64,000 nt of DNA from Atrina japonica (lineage: Eukaryota; Mollusca; Bivalvia; Pterioida; Pinnidae). Where the stretch lies: positions 203,501-267,500 of the forward strand of contig BROG01000525.1 of the NCBI GenBank assembly GCA_030159075.1, read 5' to 3'. Under the pieces are notes generated by a model. It was not told the origin of the DNA and searched no databases. It saw only the letters and a program-made list of their open reading frames with translations. The position numbers and the translations under genes were made by a program. Below, one piece after another: positions 1 through 10,330 of this stretch (within the stretch, counting starts at the first letter, position 1; the number at the start of each line of letters is the position of its first letter).

Positions 1-947
1 AAATAACAAAGTATAAACCTTAAAAGACCCCACAGGAAAAAAAATACAAACATTGTAATTTTTTGTGAGACGCGGACCTCTACAAAATAATGTGGTAGGA
101 TCGGACACCATTAACGTTGATACTTTACTTACATCTGAGATTGTTCTCAGATTGGCCGGCCTGCTTAACCAACTAGAATTCATGATTAGCCTAATCACCT
201 AACAATACCCAAGCTTTATGTTGTGGTCAACTCTCTTGTATATTATATACATTGAAACGAATAGCATAAACTATATGTCCTATATCAAATCAAAAATTTT
301 AAATTTTAAATTGAAAATAATTTCCTGGGTAATTTTATAAATGAAATTAATTTTTATTTACTACCTTGACGGGAGTCATCTTAATTGTTTAGGTTATCTA
401 AGACCTGAAATAAATATTTCTCTCCGTTTAGTTTTTTAAAACAATTTATACACAATAATACATTAATCTGGTTAATTTGCTAAGGAAAAATACAAGCGGC
501 CACACAATATGGCCATCGAAGGGGAATAACTCTCGCAAAATGTCATTTTTCTACATACGTTTTGGAACAAACAAGGTTACTCAGACGGTACAACTACCAT
601 TTTCCCATTATGCGTCATAATAGAAAATTCAATTTTTAAAACAACACACTGGATAATATTTTTCAATAAACAGAATATATCAAAAGCCTGAATAGCCACA
701 ATAACGTTGAGCACTTTGATGTGGGTATGCCTAGAAAATAAAGCAATCTATTAAATTTAGGTGGATTCATATCTGTAGCTGATGAACTTCTAGGATTGCA
801 CGACAACATATAATCAACTTTTTACAACATCAGCAGTTATATAATATGTAGAGAAGCTTCACATTTTTTAATCTATTAAATTATTTCCATTTTATCTACT
901 TTTACCACTTGTACTTGATATACAATAACACATAAGAGCTATACACA
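1..947. other. No gene recognised
   Basis: AT-rich sequence with no open frame of note. A weak candidate for a later opsin exon on the - strand near 730 was considered and not accepted. Confidence 0.5.
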
Positions 948-1077
948 GACATAAATAATCTTATATTCCTATATATTTTCTGCAAATAAGGTCAGGTCCA
1001 GTGTGGTATTCATATACAAATAGTAAGGCTGAGTAAATCAATTGCAAGTGATTTAAGAATTCCTATGCATTTGTATA
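948..1077 (-). repeat. MITE-like dispersed repeat, second copy
   Basis: The stretch around 961-1060 (tattcctatatattttctg, aaggtcaggtccagtgt, tatacaaatagtaagg) matches the reverse complement of 36710-36790 in NSF intron 14. Two diverged copies of one element. Confidence 0.65.
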
Positions 1078-1094
1078 TCACTTTTTTGTTATTT

Positions 1095-1535
1095 TCAATC
1101 CGATATGCCAGGGCGTATACAACATATGAAGATTTCATATACAGAGGTAAACTACTCCCTGACAAATTATTGACACAGGGATATCGAAAACCGCGTTTAA
1201 TGTCAACGTTCCGCAAAGTTTACGGTCGGTATAATAGTCTTGTTTGCGACTACTCTGTTTCACCAAGTTAAATGTTGAGTTGCCTTTTCGTTGTCGGTTG
1301 TCGAGACGTCTGTACCAATTGTGACGAGGATACACTCCTCACGTGTTTCATTGGACTTGACTGTGGACTCACGGCGGGTGTGACCGGTCGACAGGGAATG
1401 CTTACTCCTCCATGGCACCTGATCCCACTTCTTGGTTTCCAGAGGTCCGTGTTTGTCCATTTTTACCGGATTTGTATCTATGTCCTGGATATTCTATTGA
1501 TTTATGCTTTGGTATCTGAAGTTTTTTATATTTCA
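1095..1535 (+). repeat. 430-bp dispersed repeat, copy 1
   Basis: Nearly identical to 4285-4712 and to the reverse complement of 6145-6500. All copies begin near gatatgccagggcgt and contain gacgtctgtaccaattgtga and tgtgaccggtcgacaggg. One frame reads CGLTAGVTGRQGMLTPPWHL, a string I recognise from spurious bivalve protein predictions. No transposase or RT domain is visible, and the internal frames differ between copies. Confidence 0.8.
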
Positions 1536-1938
1536 ATCTAAGTAGTAAAAAGGAAAAAGAAATTTGAAAAAATCCGCTTATGTCCTTTAAACCAAAGTAG
1601 TATTTTGCACTGATAGCACCATTTAGAATTTTAAGCTAGGACAGTCATCTTTTTACAGTGGTTACTCTTAGACAGATTTTGGCTATACGTTTGGATTTAT
1701 TATTTGGCCTTGTCTGATACCGCGTTCTCTTTAGAAAATCTATTTAAAATTGGAGCCAACTGATGAAGTCTAATTGACAGAAACAATCGTCTTGAGTATT
1801 ATTATTTCTTTTATTATGTTCATAATATTTATAAGTACGATCTTCCAGTCAAATTAAATATAGATCTAATTCAGGGATATTGGTTAATCCAATGATAGTT
1901 TGAAAAAAAAACGACCACTAACGGACAGGTCAAACATG

Positions 1939-2097
1939 TCATGGAAGATATAAGAATACAAAATGAAAATATTTCTTTGAAAGAACACATAAAACTAAAA
2001 CTTTAGGACAAAGGATAATACCCATCATCAGAAATATTGTACTGGTGATTTTTCTCTGTCTTATTTTCCGTCTCTCTGCAAAAGCAATGTTTGCTGT
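1939..2097 (-). CDS. Probable second exon of the opsin-like gene (IL3 and TM6 start)
   Basis: On the - strand an acceptor (tttttcag) precedes a frame in phase with exon 1 that starts TANIAFAERRKIRQRKITST. This is a typical opsin third intracellular loop, followed by IFLMMGIILC, the start of TM6. The expected CWxPY motif is absent: LC is followed directly by PKVLVLCVLS. The frame then stops at 1941-1939, 52 codons in. Either the gene is broken or derived here, or a donor inside the exon (for example after ATGATGG) leads to a further exon I cannot place. Confidence 0.5.
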   Translation of the reverse strand, partial: TANIAFAERRKIRQRKITSTIFLMMGIILCPKVLVLCVLSKKYFHFVFLYLP

Positions 2098-2339
2098 CTG
2101 AAAAATATAAATTATGGTGAAATCAACAAATGCAATTTCACATGTATGTTTTATTTATAAAACAGCCGATGATACTAAAGATGTTCATTTCAACATCACA
2201 AAATTTCAATATTTTGTTAAAAAAGAGATATATTTATTCATATATATTTGCATACAGTAAGTTTTTACCTCGAAATTCTATGCCGTTTCACTGTGACATC
2301 ATATATGGAACGATTATGTTATAAGTAATTTTGACTTAC

Positions 2340-2963
2340 CTGTTTGTATATCATAATGTACGAGACTGAGATTATTGCTATTGGTAAAATGTAAGACACG
2401 ATAACCAGAAAGGCGTTGTAAGATATAGCACCCATGTTGCTACCCCCTTGATCCGGTGAGCAAGATATCCTCATCCCCTCCAGTTCATAACCACCCCATC
2501 CACAAAATGGCGGAAGAGACATACAAAATCCAGCTATATAGGAGCTGGTCACCATCCATTTTATAAAGTTGTAGCTGAATGTTCCTTTCCTCTTGTGTGT
2601 CCTCTTCACGACCGAAATGTACCCCAGAATTGATATATTGGTTAATAGGGCTACCTGGGACAATGCCAAACAGTTCACCAACCACCCGTAATAGATACAA
2701 CCAGATTTACCAAATACCCAACTTCTACAAAAGTGGGATATTATAATCAAGGGTAATCCAAATAAATCAGCAAGAAAATCTGCAAGGCATACACTTCCTA
2801 TTATTATCTTCGTAAACTTATTGAGAGTTTTTGCTGTTATAAATACATGAAGAGCAAATCCATTTAAAGAAATCGACAGCAAAAATATAACAGTATATAT
2901 TGTTCCAAAAATATAGTAGGCATGTACTGGGACGACATTTCGTGGTACTCCATCCACTGCCAT
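2340..2963 (-). CDS. Opsin-like GPCR, first exon (TM1 to TM5)
   Basis: On the - strand, 208 codons run from an ATG at 2963 to a consensus donor (cag/gtaagt, intron from 2339) in phase 0. Features in order: TM1 with the conserved Asn (SLNG), TM2 with Asp (CLADFLADLFGLP), the TM3 disulfide Cys in GCIYYGW with Tyr at the bovine Glu113 position, TM4, and an extracellular loop 2 reading GWGGYELEGMRISCSPD. That loop aligns with rhodopsin so that its Glu and Cys match Glu181 and Cys187. TM5 ends in YIMIYKQ. This loop is diagnostic of animal opsins. Odd: the (D/E)RY triad at the end of TM3 reads LGY. The TM7 lysine that binds retinal would lie in a later exon and is not seen. Subfamily is unresolved (xenopsin, RGR/retinochrome/peropsin or neuropsin groups are possible). 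Confidence 0.85.
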
Positions 2964-3678
2964 ATTGTCAATTGAAATGGAGATGGAGATCGAGTGACAC
3001 CACGATGATGTATCAATGTGTGTCGTATGCTTTCCTGTTTATTTTGTCTTTAAAAGCTTCAGATACACCGATCAATAGTTAGTCATAGGATTATCTAATG
3101 TAAATACATTACAACTTTGGACAGGTAATAGCCGGCATCCTGTCATTTCCAAGAACCTTAATGGCGTATATCTACCATGATTGATAGGTTCAAATGTACA
3201 TGACAATTTCTTGGAAAGGATCAATTTTCTTTACGAATTTAGTAAGCAGACTAGTATGTAAGAACTATCATCCAATTTGATATTATTCAAGTCCAATGTC
3301 CTCATCACCAATTTATACATATTTACGTATCTCCGGTATAGCTATACCACTGTACAGTATACGCTGTCGTTCTACTCAATTTTCCGACTTCGTAGTGGTA
3401 TTCCATATGTCACTTTATATATATATATATATACTTATTGTTTTACTCATGTAGAAAAATGCCCAATCATGGACCTTTTAATTATCTATTTTGTTTTAGA
3501 ATTCCAGTTATTTTCCTATAATCATTTTTTCACCAAATACGTAAGAATACAAAAAACATTTATAAAGAACTGTTTATCCAGAGAATGTTAGTAATTATAC
3601 AAATAGATAAATTTATTAATTTTATGATACTTATTTCATTTTAATATGACTTGTGTCTCGTTTCACAATGTATTCCAA

Positions 3679-3889
3679 AGGAAGGTATACAACACAGATT
3701 GATACATCAATATGGTGTCACTCGATCCCGATTTCAATCGACAATATGGCGGTGGATGAAGCACAACACCTACAAAATCCCATCCCAGTATGTATACAAT
3801 ATATTTGGAACAATATATTCTGGAATTTATCTTTGTGCTGTCGATTTCTTTAAATGGATTTGCTTTTCATGTATTTATAATTGCAAAAT
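3679..3889 (+). pseudogene. Inverted, frame-broken copy of the opsin exon 1 start
   Basis: The + strand here matches the - strand around the opsin start: about 65 bases of 5' flank (gatacatca, ggtgtcactcgatc, ttcaat-gacaat), the ATG (3746-3748), and the first roughly 45 codons. The tract tgtcgatttctttaaatgga is shared exactly with the first exon. The opsin reading moves between frames (an IFGTIY part and an SISLNGFAFHVFI part are in different frames), and similarity stops at gcaaaa near 3889. It is a partial inverted duplicate, not a working exon. Confidence 0.8.
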
Positions 3890-3929
3890 GATAACGTTCG
3901 TTTATAACGTATTGACTGACAAACACAAC

Positions 3930-4200
3930 AAATTAGATGTGTAAATGGTCTCAACATGAAGAACAATTGCGAAACCCAAACGGAATAGGACCAGGTGTCC
4001 GGAAGGAGTCAGCGTTCCCTGCTGGCATGCCACACCCGTCGCAAATGTTCCATGGAAACCTTTCTAGTTCGATGAAAATGTCAAATACGGTGAAAAGGTC
4101 AAGTATGGTGAAAAGGTCAAGTTCGGTGAAAAGCACGATTGGCGGAAGGGGGTCACTGTCTGTGGTTGTGCTCCAGAATACTATCTTGTATTCCTGAAAC
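3930..4200 (+). repeat. CCAAACGGGAT dispersed repeat, copy A
   Basis: One of four copies of a family containing acaattgcga-wcccaaacgg, a gtgtccggaaggagtcagcg-like core and ccacacccgtcgcaaatgtt. This copy adds a short tandem of ggtgaaaaggtcaag (4088-4133) and ends ctccagaatactatctt. No coding capacity is convincing. Confidence 0.7.
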
Positions 4201-4284
4201 CAAATAAACGAAGTTAAATATCGGTAAGAAATTTTCACGAGTCCATGTCCATAATCACCAGCATATGGGGTTTATATTTCACAA

Positions 4285-4715
4285 ATGATCCGATATGCCA
4301 GGGCGTGTTCAACATATGAAAATTTCATATTCAGAGGTAAACTACTCACTGACAAATTATTGACACAGAGATATCAAAAACCGCGTTTGATGTCAACGTT
4401 CCGCAAATTTTACGGTCGGTATAATAGTCTTGTTTGCGATTATCCTGTTTCACTAAGTGAAATGTGGAGTTTTCTTTTCGGTGGCCGTTGTTGAGACGTC
4501 TGTACCAATTGTGACGAGGACTCGTTCCTCACGTATTTCATTTTCATTTGACTGTGGACTCACGGCGGGTGTGACCGGTCGACAGGGGATGCTTACTCCT
4601 CCATGGCACCTGATCCCAACTCTTGATTTCGAGAGGTCCGTGTTTGTCCATTTTTTACCAGATTTGTACCAATATCCTGTACGTCCTAAAGATTTATACT
4701 TTAGTATCTGAGATT
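4285..4715 (+). repeat. 430-bp dispersed repeat, copy 2
   Basis: Same orientation and extent as the copy at 1095. It shares the string ending ctcctccatggcacctgatc and the downstream tatctga boundary. Confidence 0.8.
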
Positions 4716-5104
4716 TTTTAAATTCATACAATTTGAAATAATCAACAAGCATTATAAATGGGAAGGGAACAACGTCTCAAGAATAGTGTAAATCATTTCC
4801 GTTTTGCAAATACATGTACGTCATTCTTTCTCATTTTCTGATATATTTCCGAATATAGAATATCAATATTAATAGCTGTAAATAGCATTGCAAATGGTTG
4901 TATCGATCAAGGATGTAATAAACACATACAAACGTGCTTTTGATATGAATAGATGGAGCCTTATATAGTGATTATGTATTTATTGTTATTTTCCAAATTA
5001 AATACGACTGTAGGGAATGTTGCCATAAAATTATTTATATATATCTGGCTCCTTAAAACATGTGGATCACTCATGGACAGGAAAACAGTAATATTATATT
5101 GTCC

Positions 5105-5390
5105 GATTCACATTAGATGGTAGGGCGGATCAGTAAACTTTTGATTATCATACAGATGATTCTACTCACTTTTCGGTTATGACAAGCTGCACGGGAAAAA
5201 CGATTTATTCCTCAGTGAATAATTTCATATGTATACTGACAAGTAGGAACGATTACTACACTCAGCGTAATTTTAATGTTATGCTTTATTACCTAAAATT
5301 TAAACTCGCTCAGGTCAAGAAGGGGTTCATAAGACACCCCCCCCCCCGCAGGTTATATGGATTTTACTATACTTCCATAGATCTATAATT
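5105..5390 (+). repeat. Dispersed element with a single core unit
   Basis: Left flank (attcacat, tctactcacttttcggttat), one core unit (cagtgaataatttcatatgt followed by atactgacaagta) and right flank (acctaaaatttaaa, caggttatatggattttact). The same flanks enclose the expanded 33-bp array in NSF intron 13. Confidence 0.75.
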
Positions 5391-5399
5391 CAAACTACA

Positions 5400-6138
5400 T
5401 GTATATAAATATAATTAAAATTAGATATATGAATTTGCGAATTTCTCATGAAAAGAAAGTTATTTACAATTACAGTCTAACTTGTCTATAACGGCCACTC
5501 AATGGAACAGACAAAAATGGCCGTTATAGACATGTGACCTTTATAAAAAAGTTTATTCATTTAAAAAATACAAAGGTTATATTTGAATGACCTCTAAAGG
5601 CAAGTGCCCTTTATTCAGAAGCGCCCTTTAATGCAAGTATGACTGTATTAAGTCTGTTATTACGTGTTTGTTATTCCTGGTTTTACATGTAATATTATCT
5701 ATTTATTAGTAACAAATGTAAAGCTAATTAGTTTATTATCAGACTGATAACAATTCACGTAATTCATGATCAGATTTTATAATGCATACTTACTGATAAT
5801 CTTCCTCTATTAATCAGAGTCCAAGGCCGTAACTTTGCCCGCAAACGTCGACGTTACTTTAGACGTAACTCGATTACGATTTTATTTATGCGTACGTAGT
5901 TTCAGTTTCACAAAAAGTCTAAAACATATTATTACTCGTTAAACAACACTAAGTTACGTGTTAAATTAGTAGTAGTTTGGAACAGACGTAAGTTTATACG
6001 TAGGAAGAAATATATCTTTAGTGAAACTCATTTTCGAAGTAAATCTAGATTTACGTCTACAAGTAAAGTTACGATGTATATTGAAACTGACCCAATATAT
6101 AGGTAAGGAAAAGTAGGTAATTGTCTAGACCTTTGGTA
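5400..6138. other. No gene; diverged repeat sequence
   Basis: Around 5480-5660 is a stretch with an internal inverted string (tctataacggcca and tggccgttataga, 5492-5528) that resembles a dispersed repeat known from bivalve genomes. The rest is AT-rich and unrecognised. Confidence 0.4.
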
Positions 6139-6500
6139 TCACCTAATATAAAAAATCTCAGATACCAAAGTATAAATCAATAGAATGTCCAGGACATAGA
6201 TACAAATCCGGTAAAAATGCACAAACACGGACCTCTGAAAACCAAGAGGTGGGATCAGGTGCCATGGAGGAATAAATATCCCCTGTCGACCGGTCACACC
6301 CGCCGTGAGTCCACAGTCAAGTCCAATGAAATACGTGAGGAACAAATCCTCGTCACAATTGGTACAGACGTCTCAACAACCGCCAACGAAAACGCAACTC
6401 AACATTTCACTTAGTGAAACAGAGTAATCGCAATCAAGACTATTATACCGACCGTAAAATTTGCGGAACGTTGACATTAAACGCGATTTTCGATATCGCG
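6139..6500 (-). repeat. 430-bp dispersed repeat, copy 3 (inverted, 5' truncated)
   Basis: Reverse complement of the copies at 1095 and 4285. It lacks the leading 70 or so bases (gatatgccagggcg part), so its break is at the 5' side of the repeat near 6500. Confidence 0.8.
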
Positions 6501-6564
6501 TTACTCAGGACAGAACAACATAGAAATCGCAGTCAACAAATGAGGTAAACAGCTCGCGGAAGGA

Positions 6565-8215
6565 ATGGTTAAGATTCAGAATTGTAAACATTGTATTATC
6601 TATTCAACATTCACAACTGTACACAAAGTATTAAGCATTCACGAAATTAACTATTGCACTGTCAAGTCAACATATTCACAAATTTCAACGCATACTCTGT
6701 GTCTAACAATTTCAACTGTAAACACAATATTATTTTTTTGTGTAAACATTGCATTATCGTTTCAACATTCACAAATGTGAATATTGTGTTATCGCTCCAA
6801 CTTTCAGAAGTATGAATACCGTAATATATGGTCATAATTCACAAATGTGAATATTGTGTTATCGCTCCAACTTTCACAAGTATGAATACCGTAATATATG
6901 GTCATAATTCACAAATGTGAATATTGTGTTATCGCTCCAACTTTCACAAGTATGGATACCGTAATATATGGTCATAATTCACAAATGTGAATATTGTGTT
7001 ATCGCTCCAACTTTCACAAGTATGGATACTGTAATATATGGTCATAATTCACAAATGTGAATATTGTGTTATCGTTCCAACTTTCACAAGTATGGATACC
7101 GTAATATATGGTCATAATTCACATATCAAAACACCGTGGTACATGTTCAACATTCACACTATAAAAATCGTTTTATCAAAACTGTAAATATATTATATGT
7201 CTATGTAAATACCATATTATCTGTTTCATTTTCATAAATGTAAATACCATATATTTTGTTACGTAAACGTTTTATGGTCTGTTCCAAATTAACAACTGTA
7301 AACAATATATTATCTGTTCAACAGTCACAAGTGTAGATACCGTATTATCTGTTCAACAGTCACAACTGTAAATACCGTATCATCTGTTCAACAGTAACAA
7401 CTGTAAATACCGTATTATCTGTTCAACAGTCACAACTGTAAATACCGTATCATCTGTTCAACAGTCACAACTGTAAATACCGTATTATCTGTTCAACAGT
7501 CACAACTGTAAATACCGTATCATCTGTTCAACAGTCACAACTGTAAATACCGTATCATCTGTTCAACAGTCACAACTGTAAATACCGTATTATCTCTTCA
7601 ACAGTCACAACTGTAAATACCGTATCATCTGTTCAACAGTCACAACTGTAAATACCGTATTATCTGTTCAACAGTCACAACTGTAAACAATATATCATCT
7701 GTTCAACAGTCACAACTGTAAATACCGTATCATCTGTTCAACAGTCACAACTTTAAATACCGTATTATCTGTTCAACAGTCACAACTATAAACAATATAT
7801 CATCTGTTCAACAGTCACAACTGTAAATACCGTATCATCTGTTCAACAGTCACAACTGTAAATACCGTATCATCTGTTCAACAGTCACAACTGTAAATAC
7901 CGTATCATCTGTTCAACAGTCACAACTGTAAATACCGTATCATCTGTTCAACAGTCACAACTGTAAATACCGTATCATCTGTTCAACAGTCACCACTGTA
8001 AATACCGTATCATCTGTTCAACAGTCACCACTGTAAATACCGTATTATCTGTTCAACAGTCACCACTGTAAATACCGTATCATCTGTTCAAAGTCACACT
8101 GTAAATACCGTATCATCTGTTCAACAGTCACAACTGTAAATACCGTATCATCTGTTCAACAGTCACAACTGTAAATACCGTATTATTTGTTCAACAGTCA
8201 CAACTGTAGATACCA
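6565..8215 (+). repeat. 35-bp / 70-bp tandem array
   Basis: Three zones of one family. 6565-6770 is degenerate. 6766-7125 has five near-identical 70-bp units (starts of atattgtgttatcg at 6781, 6851, 6921, 6991, 7061). About 7290-8210 has some 26 units of 35 bp (taaataccgtatcatctgtt then caacagtcacaactg). Each 70-bp unit is two diverged 35-bp halves. Confidence 0.9.
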
Positions 8216-8329
8216 TAATATTACACATTTTTTTTAAATATTTACAATTGAAGACACTATATCATTTGATCAACATTCACAAATGTAGACATATACGAGT
8301 GTGATCCGTTTGATTTTTATATCCTATGG

Positions 8330-8875
8330 TGGCTAATTTCTGCCATTTCGTTAATTTGCTTTGTCGCAGCGACATAACGATAATTATCGTCTTTTCGTCC
8401 CGCCTGCAAAACAAACACAAAATAAGATAAATTTTGTACTGGAACTTTACATTTATTTTAAACTCGGGCTCAAATGGTGAATTCTTGTTGACAGAAACGA
8501 CCGTCTTAAGAATTTAATAATGGTGGCTGATTTCTGCAATTTCGTTATTTCGCTTTGTCGCAGCGACATAACAATAATTATCGCCACGCCAATTTTCGTC
8601 TTTTAGCAGCGACATAACGAAAAGACGAAACTATCCAAATAACGAAAACATGAAGTCACTATTTAACGGAGTGAAATAATTCGCCCCGCTAATTATCGTC
8701 ATTTCGCTGCGACAACCCGCTAATTATCGTCTTTTCGCCCTGCTAATTATCGTCTTTGCGTGGGTTGTCGCTGCGAAAAGACGATAATTAGCGGGGCGAA
8801 TTATTTCACCCCGGTTAATAGTGACTTCATTTTTTCGTTATTTCGCGTTGTATAGTCGCAGCGAAACTCACATAG
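8330..8875. mobile_element. Foldback (hairpin) element
   Basis: Arms at 8641-8718 and 8762-8839 are inverted copies (aacgaaaacatgaagtcact against its complement; both contain gcggggcgaatta-type strings). They are separated by 43 bases that repeat taattatcgtctttt. Repeated ttgtcgcagcgacataacg strings lie to the left (8360, 8560). No coding sequence: a non-autonomous DNA element. Confidence 0.75.
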
Positions 8876-8879
8876 AGTC

Positions 8880-9325
8880 TGGTATTTTTACTTGTTTATG
8901 CAATAGATAATTTCTGAAATCAGTGTATTTGTTTCTAGATAAAATTGTAATGATTATTTTAGTCTATACCAATGAAGCACTGTTTGTTGCAATTACTGCT
9001 TTCTATACAACTGTCATTTAGATTACTTGCTCTGTGGAATATGTCAAGATATATTTAATCATTCGATAAACACTATTACTATATTATATAAACTAATTAT
9101 CTAATATCGATTGTCTCATTAAAGTTGATGCTTGTGCAACATCAAAAATTTCCGTATGCTGGCGAATTAATACTGAGTCTGTCAAAATTATTTCCGTTGA
9201 TACATAATTATCATCAATTATCTTGCTCTCTAATTAAGAAGCTAATGTAATGATAAAAATGATTCACTTCACCTGCAATTTATGATGCCAATTTCACATC
9301 TGTTGGGCTTAATGGTACTTCGCTT
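8880..9325. other. No gene recognised
   Basis: AT-rich spacer between the hairpin element and the 54-bp minisatellite; no open frame or repeat seen. Confidence 0.5.
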
Positions 9326-9374
9326 TTGAAACGTCAAAGCCACGCGATTGTTTCGTATCTTTCAGACAACTTTC

Positions 9375-10045
9375 AGCACATACACATATTAGCCTTCAGT
9401 ACTAATATTCCGTCCCTTCCTTCCTCTGGCCACATACAAATACTAGCCTTCAGTACTAATATTCCGTCCCCTCCTTCCTCTGGCCACATACACATACTGG
9501 TCTTCAGTAGTAATATTCCGCCCCCTCCTTCCTCTGACCACATACAAATACTAGCCTTCAGTACTAATATTCCGTCCCCTCCTTCCTCTGGCCACATACA
9601 CATACTGGTCTTCAGTAGTAATATTCCGCCCCCTCCTTCCTCTGACCACATACAAATACTAGCCTTCAGGACTAATATTCCGTCCCCTCCTTCCTCTGGC
9701 CACATACAAATACTAGCCTTCAGTACTAATACTCCGTCCCCTCCTTTCTCTGGCCACATACAAATACTAGCCTTCAGTACTAATATTCCGTCCCCTCCTT
9801 CCTCTGGCCACATACACATACTAGGCTTCAGTAGTAATGTTCCATCTCTTCCTTCCTCTGGCCACATACACATACTAGCCTTCAGTAGTTATGTTCCATC
9901 TCTTCCTTCCTCTGGCCACATACACATACTAGGCTTCAGTAGTAATATTCCATCTCTTCCTTCCCCTGGCCGCATACACATACTAGGCTTCAGTAGTAAT
10001 ATTCCGTCCCCTCCTTCCTCTGGCGTTTTCATTTCACAACCCATA
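9375..10045 (+). repeat. 54-bp minisatellite, about 12 units
   Basis: Unit starts ctggccacatacaaatacta and contains gccttcagtactaatattcc. Because 54 is a multiple of three, both strands stay open: an 18-residue repeat (GHIQILAFSTNIPSPPSS) on + and MCMWPEEGGDGILVLKAS on -. The + frame has no ATG (it opens at a TTG), and unit variants change residues freely. I treat it as non-coding. Confidence 0.85.
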
Positions 10046-10157
10046 TTCCCCTCCTCCTTCCTTTGGCGTTTTCATTTCACAACCCATCCGTTATGCCAAA
10101 GCTTGCCCCTCTTATGAATGTTTTATTCTGAGAGCCAGACGATTCGCAAATAAACTA

Positions 10158-10330
10158 CTACATGTAACATTTGAGACGGATGTGGCATGCTAACTGGGGA
10201 CGTCGACTCCTTCCGGACACCTTGTCCTATCCCGTTTGGAATTTGCAATCGCTCTTTATGTTGAGAACACTTGTATATCTAATTTGTCGTATTCTAACGG
10301 ATTTAGAGTTTCGATTATTCATTGGTTCTT
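10158..10330 (-). repeat. CCAAACGGGAT dispersed repeat, copy D (inverted)
   Basis: The reverse complement reads accaatgaataatcgaaact, then a cccaaacgg-like core, then gtgtccggaaggagtcg and ccacatccgtc, matching 50790-50960. The + strand here overlaps the start of the retroelement remnant. Confidence 0.7.

Noticed and set aside
650..730. Possible last opsin exon on the - strand (acceptor at 731, reading IPTSKCSTLL)
   Set aside because: A lysine sits in a suggestive context, but NPxxY is absent, the reading is only about 22 codons, and phase with exon 2 cannot be shown.
7290..8215. CRISPR-like array
   Set aside because: The 35-bp units are contiguous with no unique spacers, and the genome is eukaryotic.
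9326..10117. 264-codon open frame that could be called a proline-rich repeat protein
   Set aside because: It opens at a TTG, has no ATG inside, is made entirely of a 54-bp minisatellite, and the opposite strand is open too.
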